Below, piece by piece: positions 40,736-49,973 of a stretch of 64,000 bases of DNA. The notes below the pieces were generated by a model that saw only the letters and a list, made by a program, of their open reading frames with translations, was not told where the DNA came from and searched no databases. Origin of the DNA: Arthrobacter sp. M4 (GTDB lineage: Bacteria; Actinomycetota; Actinomycetes; Actinomycetales; Micrococcaceae); NCBI RefSeq assembly GCF_020251205.1, contig NZ_JAIWYX010000001.1, positions 558,001 through 622,000 of the forward strand, read 5' to 3'. The number at the start of each line of letters is the position of its first letter. Positions within the stretch are counted from its first letter, which is position 1. Made by a program: the position numbers and the translations under genes.

Positions 40736-40762
40736 ATACCAACGATCTAACCTCGCTGGTAT
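40736..40762. promoter_or_regulatory. Inverted repeat between hsp20 and hspR
   Basis: ATACCA (40736-40741) and TGGTAT (40757-40762) are separated by 15 bp in the 137-bp divergent region. This is not the classical HAIR element CTTGAGT-N7-ACTCAAG, but it is correctly placed for a MerR/HspR operator. Confidence 0.4.
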
Positions 40763-40828
40763 AGATTTTTTATAGCACCGGTGCGAGACTGGGGCAAGAG
40801 AAAATTTCGTCGAACAGCCGAGGGAACC

Positions 40829-41134
40829 ATGCCAGGCACCGCAGTCCCGTACACCGCGGGCGTGTATGCGATCTCCGTGGCCGCCGTGATGGCCGGCACA
40901 GGCCAGCAGAACCTCCGCGCCTACGAACGCAAAGGACTCCTCACCCCCGCCCGCACTGCCGGCGGAACCCGGCAATACAGCCAGAAAAACATCGACACGC
41001 TCCGCCGGATCAATGAACTCCTCGAAGCCGGGCTGAACCTCGCAGGCATCCGCATGGTCCTGGAACTGGAGGCGGACAACGCCGAACTCGAAGCCGACAA
41101 CGCACGCCTGCGTGGAAAGCAGGACGAGGACTAG
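40829..41134 (+). CDS. hspR: MerR-family heat-shock regulator (HspR-like)
   Basis: A 101-residue MerR-type repressor. The winged helix reads YAISVAAVMAGTGQQNLRAY, then ERKGLLTPARTAGGTRQYS, both typical of HspR. The C-terminus is a short coiled coil with repeated ELEADNA units (LELEADNAELEADNARLRGK). HspR proteins repress chaperone genes and release them on heat shock. ATG 40829 has AGGGA upstream; the longer frame from 40781 runs into the promoter. It is divergent from hsp20. Confidence 0.85.
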   Translation: MPGTAVPYTAGVYAISVAAVMAGTGQQNLRAYERKGLLTPARTAGGTRQYSQKNIDTLRRINELLEAGLNLAGIRMVLELEADNAELEADNARLRGKQDED

Positions 41135-41223
41135 TCACTCAGCCGGGTATACCGAGGTCACCGGCGGGCAGGCCACCGGCCCGTTCCAGTGTCGTGGGCA
41201 ACCGAAAGAGCAAGGGTTGGCCG

Positions 41224-42249
41224 CTAGGGATTGCCCGCTGGAGCCGGGCCGGTGGAGTAGCCCTCCTCAAACGTGCAGGCCGCTACCGACTGCGTCATCT
41301 CCTCTGCCCGGTTCTCCAGTTGGTCAACCAGGGATTCGACGCCCATCCTGCCCAGGACCGTGCTCGGCAGGCGCCAGAGGGTGAGCCGGGGGTCGGTTGA
41401 GGCAGCCACGTCCGGGGTGGAAGCGAACAGGACCACAGAAATGTCCCGGGGGATCGTGATGCCATGCTTGGTAAGGCCGGTGGTAAACCCAAAGGAAGCG
41501 CTGTCATTCATTAGGATGACGGCAGTCGTATCGGGAGCAGTGGCAAGGAGCTCGTCCACAGCTTCCTGGCCGGAAATTGGCGTGTCCGGGCAGGAGACAT
41601 GCACGGAATCCAGTCCCCGTCGCTCCATCTCCTCGGCGAAGGTTGCCCGCGTCCGCACAAGCGGCCCGTAGTCCACGAGGGCGTGCTCCGCACTGCCGTT
41701 GTCCAGCAGGCAGATCTTCCGGTGGCCAAGCCCCTCGAGGTAGTCGATAACCTCCACCAGCGAACTTTCGAAATCGACATCGACATAGGGAAGCCCCTTG
41801 GGGTCCCGGGTCCGGCCGATGAGCGAGAACGGCATGGTGGACCCGGTCAGCTCTTCCACCCGGGCATCGTCGCGCTGGACTTCCATCAGCAGGACGCCGT
41901 CGATGAAGCCGTTGCCGATAAGCTCCTGCACCTGGTCGGCGTCGTTGCTGATGGGCCAAAGGACCAGGCTGTAGTCCAGTTCGCGGGCCCTTTCGGCGGC
42001 ACTGGTGAAGAACTCCACGGCGCTTTCGTGCAGCCGCCGCTGCAGCGCCGGGTAGAGCATCGCCAGGATCCGCGTCCGCTTGCTGGCCAGCGCGCGGCCT
42101 AGCGCATTGCGGCGGTACCCCAACTCCCGCATGGCATCCTCGACGCGTTTGCGTGTAGCAGCCGTGACGGGTTTGGTCTCGTTGATCACAAACGAGACCG
42201 TGGCTATAGAGACGTCAGCCAGTCGCGCAACATCGCTCATCGTTGCCAA
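41224..42249 (-). CDS. LacI-family transcriptional regulator
   Basis: A 341-residue repressor. The headpiece is MSDVARLADVSIATVSFVIN, followed by the hinge GYRRNALGRALASKRTRIL and a sensor domain (FSLIGRTRDPKGLPYVDVDF, ISVVLFASTPDVAASTDPRL). TTG at 42249 is seven bases after AAAGGA and is my preferred start; ATG 42240 is the alternative. It is divergent from the broken oxidoreductase and the ABC/ThuA sugar cluster. Two TAAACCGTTTAA-like sites in the shared region fit a LacI operator pair. Confidence 0.9.
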   Translation of the reverse strand: MATMSDVARLADVSIATVSFVINETKPVTAATRKRVEDAMRELGYRRNALGRALASKRTRILAMLYPALQRRLHESAVEFFTSAAERARELDYSLVLWPISNDADQVQELIGNGFIDGVLLMEVQRDDARVEELTGSTMPFSLIGRTRDPKGLPYVDVDFESSLVEVIDYLEGLGHRKICLLDNGSAEHALVDYGPLVRTRATFAEEMERRGLDSVHVSCPDTPISGQEAVDELLATAPDTTAVILMNDSASFGFTTGLTKHGITIPRDISVVLFASTPDVAASTDPRLTLWRLPSTVLGRMGVESLVDQLENRAEEMTQSVAACTFEEGYSTGPAPAGNP

Positions 42250-42284
42250 GCCGGAGTCCTTTCTTCTGCTTTCCGCCCCTTCAG

Positions 42285-42296
42285 TAAACCGTTTAA
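42285..42296. promoter_or_regulatory. LacI-type operator A
   Basis: TAAACCGTTTAA, palindromic around a CG centre as usual for LacI/PurR-family sites, 36 bp before the LacI start. Confidence 0.6.
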
Positions 42297-42386
42297 CTTT
42301 TTCCTTGACAAGCACTCCTCCGGGCGGGCACAGTGTTGTGCATCACTCCAAAGCCTTCCTCCGGAAAAATCTTCGCCAGTTATCGG

Positions 42387-42398
42387 TTAACCGCTTAA
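42387..42398. promoter_or_regulatory. LacI-type operator B
   Basis: TTAACCGCTTAA matches operator A at 10 of 12 positions, lies 102 bp from it and is 68 bp before the oxidoreductase remnant. Confidence 0.55.
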
Positions 42399-42465
42399 AC
42401 GATTCCGGTCGTTCGAACGCGAGCCAACAGCCAGCAAAGCCCGGACCTTCCCTGACAGGAGGACG

Positions 42466-43247
42466 ATGACGTCCAGTACGGCAGATAGTTCCCGTGTCCC
42501 CGCGCCTCTCCGGGTAGCCCTCATCGGCTACTCGTTCATGGGCCCGATCCATGCCCATGCATGGACCACCGCGCCCCGCTTCTTCGACCTTGGAACTTCT
42601 CCGGTCCTGGCTGCACTGTGCGGCCGGAACCCGGAAGCCGCCGGCCGCTTTGCGGAGGCCTTCGGCATCACGCGGGTGGAAACCGACTGGCGGCGGCTCG
42701 TCGAAGACCCGAAGATCGGCCACCGCCCGCTGCGTCGGCCGGGCTCCAAGCCAGCGGTACCGGCGGCGGCGAGCGGAGCGAGGTGACCGTGGACGATGCC
42801 GTCGCCGTCCTGGCGCGCACGGACGAGGGCGCCCTGGCAACGTTCGAGGCAACGCGCTTCGCTACCGGCCGGAAGAACGCCATCCGCCTGGAGCTCAACG
42901 GCTCCAAGGGGTCGGTAGCCTTCGACTTCGAGAACCCGAACGAGCTCTGGTTCCACGACCAGACTGAGCCTGCCCCGTCCTCAGGGTTCCGCCGGATCCT
43001 GGTCACCGAACCCCAGCACCCCGACGCCGGTGCCTGGTGGCCGCCCGGGCACGGCCTGGGCTACGACCACTCCTTCGTCCACGAGGTTGCCGACTTCGCC
43101 CGGTGCATCGCCCGCAGTGAACAGCCGGAACCGTCATTCGCCGATGGCCTCGCCATCCAAAAACTGCTCGACGCCGTCGAGTCCAGTGCCGCTGGCAACG
43201 CGCAGTGGCGCCCCATTCACCCAAGCGATGTTCCGCAAAACGCTTGA
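42466..43247 (+). pseudogene. Gfo/Idh/MocA oxidoreductase with internal deletion
   Basis: The first 85 residues are an intact Rossmann N-terminus (LRVALIGYSFMGPIHAHAW, then TDWRRLVEDPKIG). Directly after this the frame breaks. In another frame the C-terminal part resumes (ASAGLQASGTGGGERSEVTV, then TFEATRFATGRKNAIRLELN) to a normal end. About 150 residues, including the EKP motif and active-site lysine, are missing at a junction near 42717-42725. The ribosome-binding site (AGGAGG) and flanks are normal, so the deletion looks recent. The intact protein would have belonged to the downstream sugar cluster. Confidence 0.85.
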
Positions 43248-43309
43248 ACCCGTTGTCCCTCCCTCCCCTAACAACTCCAACCTGCTAAGACATGGCAAAG
43301 GAGCCCCGT

Positions 43310-44530
43310 ATGAACAAGAAGATCAACCGACTGCTGGCATTAGCCGCATTGGCACCCCTGGCCCTCACGGCCTGCGGCGGTGGCGGCAGTCAGGCCTCGG
43401 CCAATGGCAAAGTCGGCGAACTGACCGTGCTCGACTACTACAACAATGAGCCCGACAAGACCCACATCCAGAAAGCACTGGACAAGTGCGCCAGCGAGCT
43501 CGGCGTCACCCTCAAGAGGGAAACCGTCCCCGGCAAGGACCTGATCCAAAAGGTCCTGCAGCGATCCTCCTCCCGCACCCTTCCAGACGTGCTCATGCTC
43601 GACAACCCGGACGTCCAGGAGATTGCCGCCACCGGAGGCCTCAGCCCGCTGAGCGACTACGGTGTTAACACCTCCGGTTTCGCCCAGGGCATGCTGGACG
43701 CCGCCACTTACGAGGGCAAGGTGTATGGCCTTGCACCCACCGCCAATACCCTTGGCCTCTTCTACAACAAGGAGATGCTCGCCGCGGCCGGGATCCAGCC
43801 GCCCAAGACGTGGGACGAGCTGAAGGCGGCCGCGGCAAAGCTCACCACCGGTGACCGGTACGGCCTCGCGTTCTCCGCGATCGCCACGTACGAAGGCAGC
43901 TGGCAGTTCCTGCCGTTTATGTGGACCAACGGTGGGGATGAGACTGACCTCAAGAGCGCCAAGGTAGCAGAGTCGCTGAAGCTCATCGACGATCTCGTGG
44001 CCTCCGGTTCTGCCTCCAAGAGCGTTGTGAACTGGAGCCAGGCGGATGTGCGGGACCAGTTCGCGGCCGGCAAGGCCGCCATGATGATCAACGGGCCCTG
44101 GCAGATACCTTCCCTGGCCAAGACGCCGACCATCAGCTGGGAAGCAGTGCAGGTTCCCGTCCATGAGGCAGGCCAGATCCCAGTGGCTCCCCTCGGCGGC
44201 GAGGTCTGGACCGTCCCGCTAACCGGCAACAAGGACAAGCAGGCCAAGGCAGCCAAGCTCGTCGAATGCATCACCAGCGATGAGAACCAGTTGGCCCTGG
44301 CCAAGGAACGCTTCACTGTCCCTACCAGGACCGCCCTGGCCGGCGACTACGTCAAGGCTGTACCTCAGATGGCAGCCTTCACTGACCAGGTGTCCCACGC
44401 CCGTTCACGCACCGGTAAGCTCGGCAAGGAATGGCCAAAGGCCGCCACTGTCATGTACACCGCGATCCAGCTCGCACTAACGGACCAGGCCACTCCCGGG
44501 GAAGCCTTTACCCGCGCCTCGGCCGGCTGA
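43310..44530 (+). CDS. Sugar ABC transporter substrate-binding lipoprotein
   Basis: A 406-residue family 1 solute-binding protein. The signal peptide INRLLALAALAPLALTAC ends in a lipobox Cys at about residue 21. The domain continues ELTVLDYYNNEPDKTHI, LPDVLMLDNPDVQEIAAT and NTLGLFYNKEMLAAAGIQ. It is anchored outside the cell to feed the following two permeases. ATG 43310 is preceded by AAAGGAG. The gene lies after the deleted oxidoreductase and is probably repressed by the divergent LacI protein. Confidence 0.92.
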   Translation: MNKKINRLLALAALAPLALTACGGGGSQASANGKVGELTVLDYYNNEPDKTHIQKALDKCASELGVTLKRETVPGKDLIQKVLQRSSSRTLPDVLMLDNPDVQEIAATGGLSPLSDYGVNTSGFAQGMLDAATYEGKVYGLAPTANTLGLFYNKEMLAAAGIQPPKTWDELKAAAAKLTTGDRYGLAFSAIATYEGSWQFLPFMWTNGGDETDLKSAKVAESLKLIDDLVASGSASKSVVNWSQADVRDQFAAGKAAMMINGPWQIPSLAKTPTISWEAVQVPVHEAGQIPVAPLGGEVWTVPLTGNKDKQAKAAKLVECITSDENQLALAKERFTVPTRTALAGDYVKAVPQMAAFTDQVSHARSRTGKLGKEWPKAATVMYTAIQLALTDQATPGEAFTRASAG

Positions 44531-44540
44531 CGTAACCGCA

Positions 44541-45530
44541 ATGCCTCCCACACTTGACACAACCCTGGGACCGGGGCCCGCGGCCCCACCCGGGCGGCAA
44601 AAGGCACCGCGGGCGGCGTCACCAGTGCCGGGCGCCCGACGCCGGCGCGGCGGCCGGGAACGGCTGGTCCAAGTCCTCTTCCTGGCCCCCGCAGGACTGT
44701 ACCTCGTGTTGTTCTTCGGCTACCCGGTGGTCAAGAACGTCCTCATGAGCATGCAGGCATACACCACCAGGACCTTCTTCACGGGAGAAGCGCCATGGGT
44801 GGGCCTGGCGAATTACGCGACGGCGCTGGGCAGTACCCTGTTCGCGCCGGCAATGCTCAACACGGCGCTGTTCACCATCGGCTCGATCGTGGGGCAGTTC
44901 GCGATCGGGCTCGCCCTGGCATCCTTCTTCCGCCGGAAGTTCCCCCTGAGCGGGTTCCTGCGGTCCATGCTGCTGTTGCCGTGGCTGCTCCCACTGATCG
45001 TCTCGAGCGCCACGTGGCGTTCGATCCTGGACCAGGACAGTGGAGTCCTCAATGCATTCCTGCGGAGCCTGGGCATCATCCAGGAGCCCGTGCCGTGGCT
45101 GACCAGTCCCTCGGTGGCGCTGCTCGCCGTGGTCCTGGTGACCATCTGGGTGGGGATCCCGTTCAACGTCACCATCCTCTACGGCGGCCTTCAGGAAATC
45201 CCCGAGGAACTCTATGAGGCCGGGGCCGTGGACGGCGCCACGGGCTGGAAGGCCTTTTGGCACATTACCTGGCCCAACCTGCGCCCCGTGGTAAGCGTGG
45301 TCCTGGTGCTCGGCGTGGTCTACACGCTGAAGGTCCTGGACATCATCCTTGGCCTGACCAACGGCGGACCCGCCAACGCAACGCAGACCCTGGCCGTGCG
45401 CTCCTACCAAGAGTCGTTCGTGAACTTCCAGTTCGGCGTCGGCGCAGCATTCAGCAACATCCTGATCCTGATCTCGCTGGTCTTCGCGGTAATTTACCTA
45501 CGCCTGAACCGTCGCGCGGTCGACGAGTAA
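44541..45530 (+). CDS. CUT1 ABC transporter permease (MalF-like)
   Basis: A 329-residue permease. About 40 basic, Pro-rich residues precede the first helix (VLFLAPAGLYLVLFFGYPVV). The EAA loop reads EAGAVDGATGWKAFWHITWP. LGLTNGGPANATQTLAVRSY is the typical penultimate loop. It forms the channel with the next gene and starts 10 bp after the binding-protein stop. No ATPase gene lies in the cluster. Confidence 0.92.
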   Translation: MPPTLDTTLGPGPAAPPGRQKAPRAASPVPGARRRRGGRERLVQVLFLAPAGLYLVLFFGYPVVKNVLMSMQAYTTRTFFTGEAPWVGLANYATALGSTLFAPAMLNTALFTIGSIVGQFAIGLALASFFRRKFPLSGFLRSMLLLPWLLPLIVSSATWRSILDQDSGVLNAFLRSLGIIQEPVPWLTSPSVALLAVVLVTIWVGIPFNVTILYGGLQEIPEELYEAGAVDGATGWKAFWHITWPNLRPVVSVVLVLGVVYTLKVLDIILGLTNGGPANATQTLAVRSYQESFVNFQFGVGAAFSNILILISLVFAVIYLRLNRRAVDE

Positions 45531-45541
45531 GAGGAACCACC

Positions 45542-46414
45542 ATGACTGCAACTCCCACCACAGCACCCGCAAGGCTGCGGCCGTCCGTTACCGCCCGCTC
45601 CCGGCGGGCCGACCGGCCGAAGCTGGGCCACACCGCCGTCGGAATCCTGTTCCTCGCAGTGATGCTCTTCCCGATCTACTGGATGATCAACGCGTCCCTG
45701 CAGCCGTCCGGAAACACCCTCACTGCCGACTTCCTGCCGCTCAAGCCGGACTTCGGGGGCTACCAGAAGGCGATTGAACAGCAGGGAACAAACCTGGTGA
45801 CCAGCTTGGTGATCTCCCTCGGCACGGTGGTCTTCAGCCTCGCTGTTGCCGCGCCGGCGGCCTATATGCTGGGTCAGATCCGCTCCAGCTGGATCAACGT
45901 CGGTCTCCTGGCCATCCTCATCTCCCAGATGATCCCAGGAATCGTGATCGCCAACGCCCTCTACGCCGCATACAACGATCTCGGCTTGCTCAACTCGATA
46001 CCCGGGCTGATCCTGGCCGACGCCACCCACGCCATTCCCTTCGTCATCCTCATCGTGCGCGCGTTCATGATGAAGATTCCGCCGAGCATCGTGGAAGCGG
46101 CACGGGTGGACGGCGCCGGGATAGCGCGGGCCTTCGTATCGATCGTCCTCCCCATCAGCCGCAACTCCCTCATCACGGCCGGGCTGTTCGCGTTCCTCTT
46201 TTCTTGGAGCGACTTCCTCTTCGCCCTGACCCTCACCACCACGGAGGATGTCCGTCCCGTAACCCTCGGTATCTACACGTATCTGGGCACGCAGGTGTCC
46301 AACTGGAGTGCCGTCATGGCCACGGCCGTGCTGTCCTCCATCCCAGCAATCGTCCTGCTTGTCCTCGCCCAGAAGTACATCGCTGCCGGAGCCACCGGTG
46401 GTGCCGTCAAGTGA
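45542..46414 (+). CDS. CUT1 ABC transporter permease (MalG-like)
   Basis: A 290-residue permease. The first helix (HTAVGILFLAVMLFPIYWMI) and the EAA loop (EAARVDGAGIARAFVSIVLP) are clear, and the protein ends with YIAAGATGGAVK. It pairs with the preceding MalF-like subunit. I chose ATG 45542, with AGAGGAA upstream, over longer in-frame extensions that read through the partner gene. Confidence 0.92.
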   Translation: MTATPTTAPARLRPSVTARSRRADRPKLGHTAVGILFLAVMLFPIYWMINASLQPSGNTLTADFLPLKPDFGGYQKAIEQQGTNLVTSLVISLGTVVFSLAVAAPAAYMLGQIRSSWINVGLLAILISQMIPGIVIANALYAAYNDLGLLNSIPGLILADATHAIPFVILIVRAFMMKIPPSIVEAARVDGAGIARAFVSIVLPISRNSLITAGLFAFLFSWSDFLFALTLTTTEDVRPVTLGIYTYLGTQVSNWSAVMATAVLSSIPAIVLLVLAQKYIAAGATGGAVK

Positions 46415-46458
46415 CAGACGACGACGGCAGCCGCCTTCACCAGCAAAGGAACCTTCCC

Positions 46459-47244
46459 ATGACCGAAAGCACAGCCAACACTCCCCTACGGGTCACCGTG
46501 TGGGGCGAAAACCGCCACGAGCAGCTCCAACCGAAAGTCGCCGAGATCTACCCCGACGGCATGCACAGCACCATTCGCGAAGGGATCGAGGAAAACCTCG
46601 GGGACCGTGTCAAAGCGGACACCGTCACCCTCGACGACCCGGAGCACGGGCTGACGGAAGACCGCCTCCGCAACACGGACGTCCTGGTCTGGTGGGGGCA
46701 CGCCGCCCACGCCGAAGTCTCCGACGAGGTAGTGGAGCGTGTCCACCGGCACGTCTTGGCCGGCATGGGCCTGGTGGTCCTGCATTCCGGCCACTGGTCC
46801 AAGATCTTCGGCAAGCTGATGGGCACCACCTGTACGCTCCGCTGGCGTTCCGAACGGGACCGCGAAATCGTCTGGACCGTGGATCCCACCCACCCCATCG
46901 CCCAGGGCGTGCCGCATCCGTTCATCATTCCGGAGCAGGAGATGTACGGCGAGCACTTCGACATCCCGACCCCGGACGAACTCATTTTCCTGAGCACTTT
47001 CTCCGGCGGCGAAGTGTTCCGCAGCGGCTGCACGTTCAAGCGGGGCTACGGCAAGATCTTCTTCTTCAGCCCGGGAGACCAGGACTACCCGGTCTACCAC
47101 CACAAGGACGTCCGCAGGGTCATCGCCAACGGTGTGGAATGGGCGCGCACGCTACGGCCCGAACGCACCGACCCGGTGCTGTTGCGCTACGAAACCGAAG
47201 ACTTCTACAACGGCCATGGCTACCAGGGGGCGATGCACAATTGA
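46459..47244 (+). CDS. ThuA domain-containing protein
   Basis: A 261-residue ThuA/glutamine-amidotransferase-like protein. VTVWGENRHEQLQPKVAEIY begins the fold; DVLVWWGHAAHAEV, GMGLVVLHSGHWSKIF and YGKIFFFSPGDQDYPVYHHK are conserved segments. ThuA proteins occur in trehalose/sucrose/palatinose-type utilisation clusters and may help sugar oxidation, but their reaction is unclear. ATG 46459 has AAAGGAA upstream. Its stop overlaps the next start by 4 bp (TTGA), showing coupling to the Gfo/Idh/MocA gene. Confidence 0.88.
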   Translation: MTESTANTPLRVTVWGENRHEQLQPKVAEIYPDGMHSTIREGIEENLGDRVKADTVTLDDPEHGLTEDRLRNTDVLVWWGHAAHAEVSDEVVERVHRHVLAGMGLVVLHSGHWSKIFGKLMGTTCTLRWRSERDREIVWTVDPTHPIAQGVPHPFIIPEQEMYGEHFDIPTPDELIFLSTFSGGEVFRSGCTFKRGYGKIFFFSPGDQDYPVYHHKDVRRVIANGVEWARTLRPERTDPVLLRYETEDFYNGHGYQGAMHN

Positions 47245-48386
47245 GTACTTTCCTTCCTTTGCAGGATGCCACCGGTCCGGTCCGGGTCATCCAGGTGGGC
47301 GCCGGAGGAATGGGCCGCGCCTGGCTTCGGCTCCTGTCTTCGACACCGGACGTCGAGCTCGTCGGGGTGGTGGACCTCAACCTGGAAACGGCGCGCGCGG
47401 CGCTGGACGACCTGGGGATCCACGACGTTCCGGTTGCTGGCAGCCTGACCGAGCTTGCCGCCGTCGTTGATGCCCAGGCGGTGGTCAACGTGACTATCCC
47501 GGCCGCACACCACCCCGTCAACGTCGAAGCGCACCTGCTCGGTCTCCCGATCCTGTGTGAAAAGCCCGTGGCCCCCACCATCGCCCAGGCGCTCTCGCTG
47601 GCCGCGGTGTCCGAGGCGACAGGGCAGCTGCTCATGGTGAGCCAGTCGCGCCGGTACTTCCGTGCCCTGGCCCAGTACCGGCGGCACGCATCCCGACTAG
47701 GTGAAATCGGCGCGCTGACCTGCGACTTCTTCAAGGCACCGCACTTTGGCGGCTTCCGTGAAGAAATGCCCCACGTGCTGCTGGTGGACATGGCGATCCA
47801 CGCTTTCGATGCCGCACGGTATGTTTTGGACCAGGACCCGGTATCCGTCTACTGCGAGGAATACAATCCCGGCTGGAGCTGGTACGCCGGCAACGCTTCC
47901 GCCACTGCCGTCTTCGAGATGAGCGGTGGTGCCCGTTTCTCCTACACCGGCAGCTGGTGCGCGGACGGCCTGGAAACATCGTGGAACGGAAGCTGGCGCG
48001 TGAACGGCGCCAACGGCACCGCCCTCTGGGACGGAACGTCCGTCCCCGTAGCAGAGTTCGTTCAGGGCCTGGCGTTCGACGACGGTCTGCCCAGCTCTGC
48101 GGATGATGACTCCCCCGAAGAGATTGCCGGCGCATTGGCGGAGTTCGTGTCCGCATTACGTACGGGCGAGACGCCGTCGGGCGAGGTCCATTCCAACATC
48201 CTGAGCCTGGCCATGGTTGAGGCGGCCGTGCGATCCGCTGAGTCCGGGCAGCGCGTCCTTATCGCAGACGTGCTCAACGCGGCTTACGAACAGGCCCTGT
48301 CCAGCGAGCAGCTTCCTGCAGCGAAGGCTGCCCTCGAGGGCGGGCTTGGGGAGCTTATTTCAATGACGCCCGCAGCTGGTCGCTGA
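47241..48386 (+). CDS. Gfo/Idh/MocA-family oxidoreductase
   Basis: A 381-residue NAD(P)-dependent sugar or inositol dehydrogenase-like protein. The Rossmann motif is VIQVGAGGMGRAW near residue 14. NVTIPAAHHPVNVEAHLLG and LCEKPVAPT (the EKP motif with the catalytic Lys) follow, and DMAIHAFDAARYVL carries the active-site His. It starts with TTG 47241 overlapping the ThuA stop. It probably acts with ThuA on the imported sugar, perhaps in a 3-keto sugar route, an inference from cluster content. Confidence 0.9.
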   Translation: MSTFLPLQDATGPVRVIQVGAGGMGRAWLRLLSSTPDVELVGVVDLNLETARAALDDLGIHDVPVAGSLTELAAVVDAQAVVNVTIPAAHHPVNVEAHLLGLPILCEKPVAPTIAQALSLAAVSEATGQLLMVSQSRRYFRALAQYRRHASRLGEIGALTCDFFKAPHFGGFREEMPHVLLVDMAIHAFDAARYVLDQDPVSVYCEEYNPGWSWYAGNASATAVFEMSGGARFSYTGSWCADGLETSWNGSWRVNGANGTALWDGTSVPVAEFVQGLAFDDGLPSSADDDSPEEIAGALAEFVSALRTGETPSGEVHSNILSLAMVEAAVRSAESGQRVLIADVLNAAYEQALSSEQLPAAKAALEGGLGELISMTPAAGR

Positions 48387-48543
48387 GCCTGGTACGCCAG
48401 GGCATCGGCATGACAAGTGCGGCACCACCCGTCGTTGCCAGGATGCCAAACCCTATCCACGGCCAGCCTTCAGTGTCGAGCTTGCAAAAGGCGGCCTCCG
48501 GCGACCCCACCAGCTGCGCACTGCGTGGGTGGGTGAAGGTCTT
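48355..48543 (-). pseudogene. Possible C-terminal fragment of a membrane protein
   Basis: The minus-strand frame reads about 62 residues with one hydrophobic segment (WPWIGFGILATTGGAALVMP) flanked by polar, basic ends (MPWRTRLSDQLRASLK). It looks like the tail of a membrane protein with no beginning. It overlaps the end of the oxidoreductase gene by 32 bp. It may be coincidence. Confidence 0.25.
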
Positions 48544-48614
48544 GGTCCAGCCGGAGAAATGATTCGTTCGAGGCGATGGAGTTCTATAGCTGCCTCCGCC
48601 AACTCGGTCAAGCG

Positions 48615-49637
48615 TCAGGGGATCAGCGACTCCCGCAGTTGCTGCAGCGCAACCCGAACTACGGTCTCTGATTGGTGGACCTCTCTCAGATTCATCCCGG
48701 TAAACTCTTTGACCGCACGGCGCATGCCTTGCACGTTTGTGAACCCGCACGATGTCGCAATTTCTGAGTAGGTGGTCCTTTGGGCCTCGGCCTGCAGAAG
48801 GAGCTCCATCGCCTTGCGCGTTCTCAAGGCGCGTATACGCTCGCCCAAGCGGAGTTCTTCATTCTCGAAAAAGTAGAATAGGGACCGACGGGAGAGGTTG
48901 AACCTTTCAGCGACCTTTGCCACGTCCAGATCGGGGTTGTCATAGCTGGCCTCAAGGTATTTTTTCACCGCCCGATTTAGGGCTGGTTTCTTCGCCTCAT
49001 CGTCGACCGGCGTTTCGAGCAGGGAGCCCACCAGGGTCGCCATCATGGATCTGAGGATATCTGCGGTTCCCGACGCCTCCCTGCTGATGCCGGGCCGCTT
49101 CCAACTCAACAGAGCAGGAATCACGAAAGTGCCCACAATTGGATGCTTTGCGAGGTCCGGCAGGCGAAGTAGGGAGCGTAGCGCCGCCTCGCTTACATCT
49201 AGACTGCTGCGGTCGATGTTGATCTGCAAGGCGTGAAAGCCCTCGGGCGCATCGAAGCTGCCGCCCAGCGAGGTGTCGATGAATCTGACGGAGCCCGGTG
49301 ATACAGGCTCAGGCACGCCGTTGAGAGCGAGGGTTAGGGCCTGCGCTTTCCTGAAGTAGACCAGGCGAAGATCCTTGGTGTCGGGATTCGGCGCCCACGA
49401 ACCCAATGCGGGGGCGTTGACTATTTCTATGAGGCTGAAACCTGGCCCGGCAAGACTAATGGCCGAAGGAGTGAAAGGCACGGCAACAGCGTGTGCCGAC
49501 TTTTCTAACCGCATCGGTGTTTCGACAGCACTGCCGTACCACGTTCGCCAATGTTCGAACCATTGTTCAGGACTGAGCCCCTCCGGCACCGCATATCGTC
49601 GCAGCTGACCGCTGGTCTCGATAGCAGATTGAGGCAT
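48615..49637 (-). CDS. AraC-family transcriptional regulator
   Basis: A 340-residue AraC regulator. The N-terminal part is an AraC-binding-like sensor (LVYFRKAQALTLALNGVPEP, GFHALQINIDRSSLD). The C-terminal twin HTH reads LDVAKVAERFNLSRRSLFYF and YSEIATSCGFTNVQGMRRAV. ATG 49637 is five bases after AAGGAGG; the frame could extend six codons further. Its target is not evident: the divergent side is a gene-free stretch and the downstream gene on the same strand is lacking. Confidence 0.87.
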   Translation of the reverse strand: MPQSAIETSGQLRRYAVPEGLSPEQWFEHWRTWYGSAVETPMRLEKSAHAVAVPFTPSAISLAGPGFSLIEIVNAPALGSWAPNPDTKDLRLVYFRKAQALTLALNGVPEPVSPGSVRFIDTSLGGSFDAPEGFHALQINIDRSSLDVSEAALRSLLRLPDLAKHPIVGTFVIPALLSWKRPGISREASGTADILRSMMATLVGSLLETPVDDEAKKPALNRAVKKYLEASYDNPDLDVAKVAERFNLSRRSLFYFFENEELRLGERIRALRTRKAMELLLQAEAQRTTYSEIATSCGFTNVQGMRRAVKEFTGMNLREVHQSETVVRVALQQLRESLIP

Positions 49638-49973
49638 GCCATCCTCCTTTTTCACCAGCGTGAACCTTCATAGCGCTCCGCTGGAGTGGCCACGACGTCT
49701 TGAGCCAGCCGTTGCACACACGCAAGGCTGGCCAGAAAAGACCACAGCCGTTAACCATATTTTACCTGTGTACACATCTTCATTTGGTGCGTTGGTGGTT
49801 TCAGTCCCGGCGCCCCAACATGACCGGCTTTGTCGCCGCACTGGCTTGGGTGAATGCCGTTGGACAGGGCATGCTCGGGCGATATGCTCTGCTCCTACGA
49901 GGAGCTGTTAGCCATGGCGCGCGTGTCTTCCACATCATCATTGGAAACGTGGCCAAAGAAATGCGCGTTGCCA
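49638..49973. other. Gene-free stretch
   Basis: No convincing gene. The only item of note is the 10-bp palindrome TGTGTACACA at 49767-49776, within a locally A+T-rich stretch that could hold the AraC promoter. Confidence 0.4.

Noticed and set aside
46308..47240. Long open frame upstream of and continuous with the Gfo/Idh/MocA gene at 47241
   Set aside because: It is a shadow of the ThuA gene in another phase, Arg/Pro-rich with no recognisable motifs; the TTG at 47241 overlapping the ThuA stop explains the real start.
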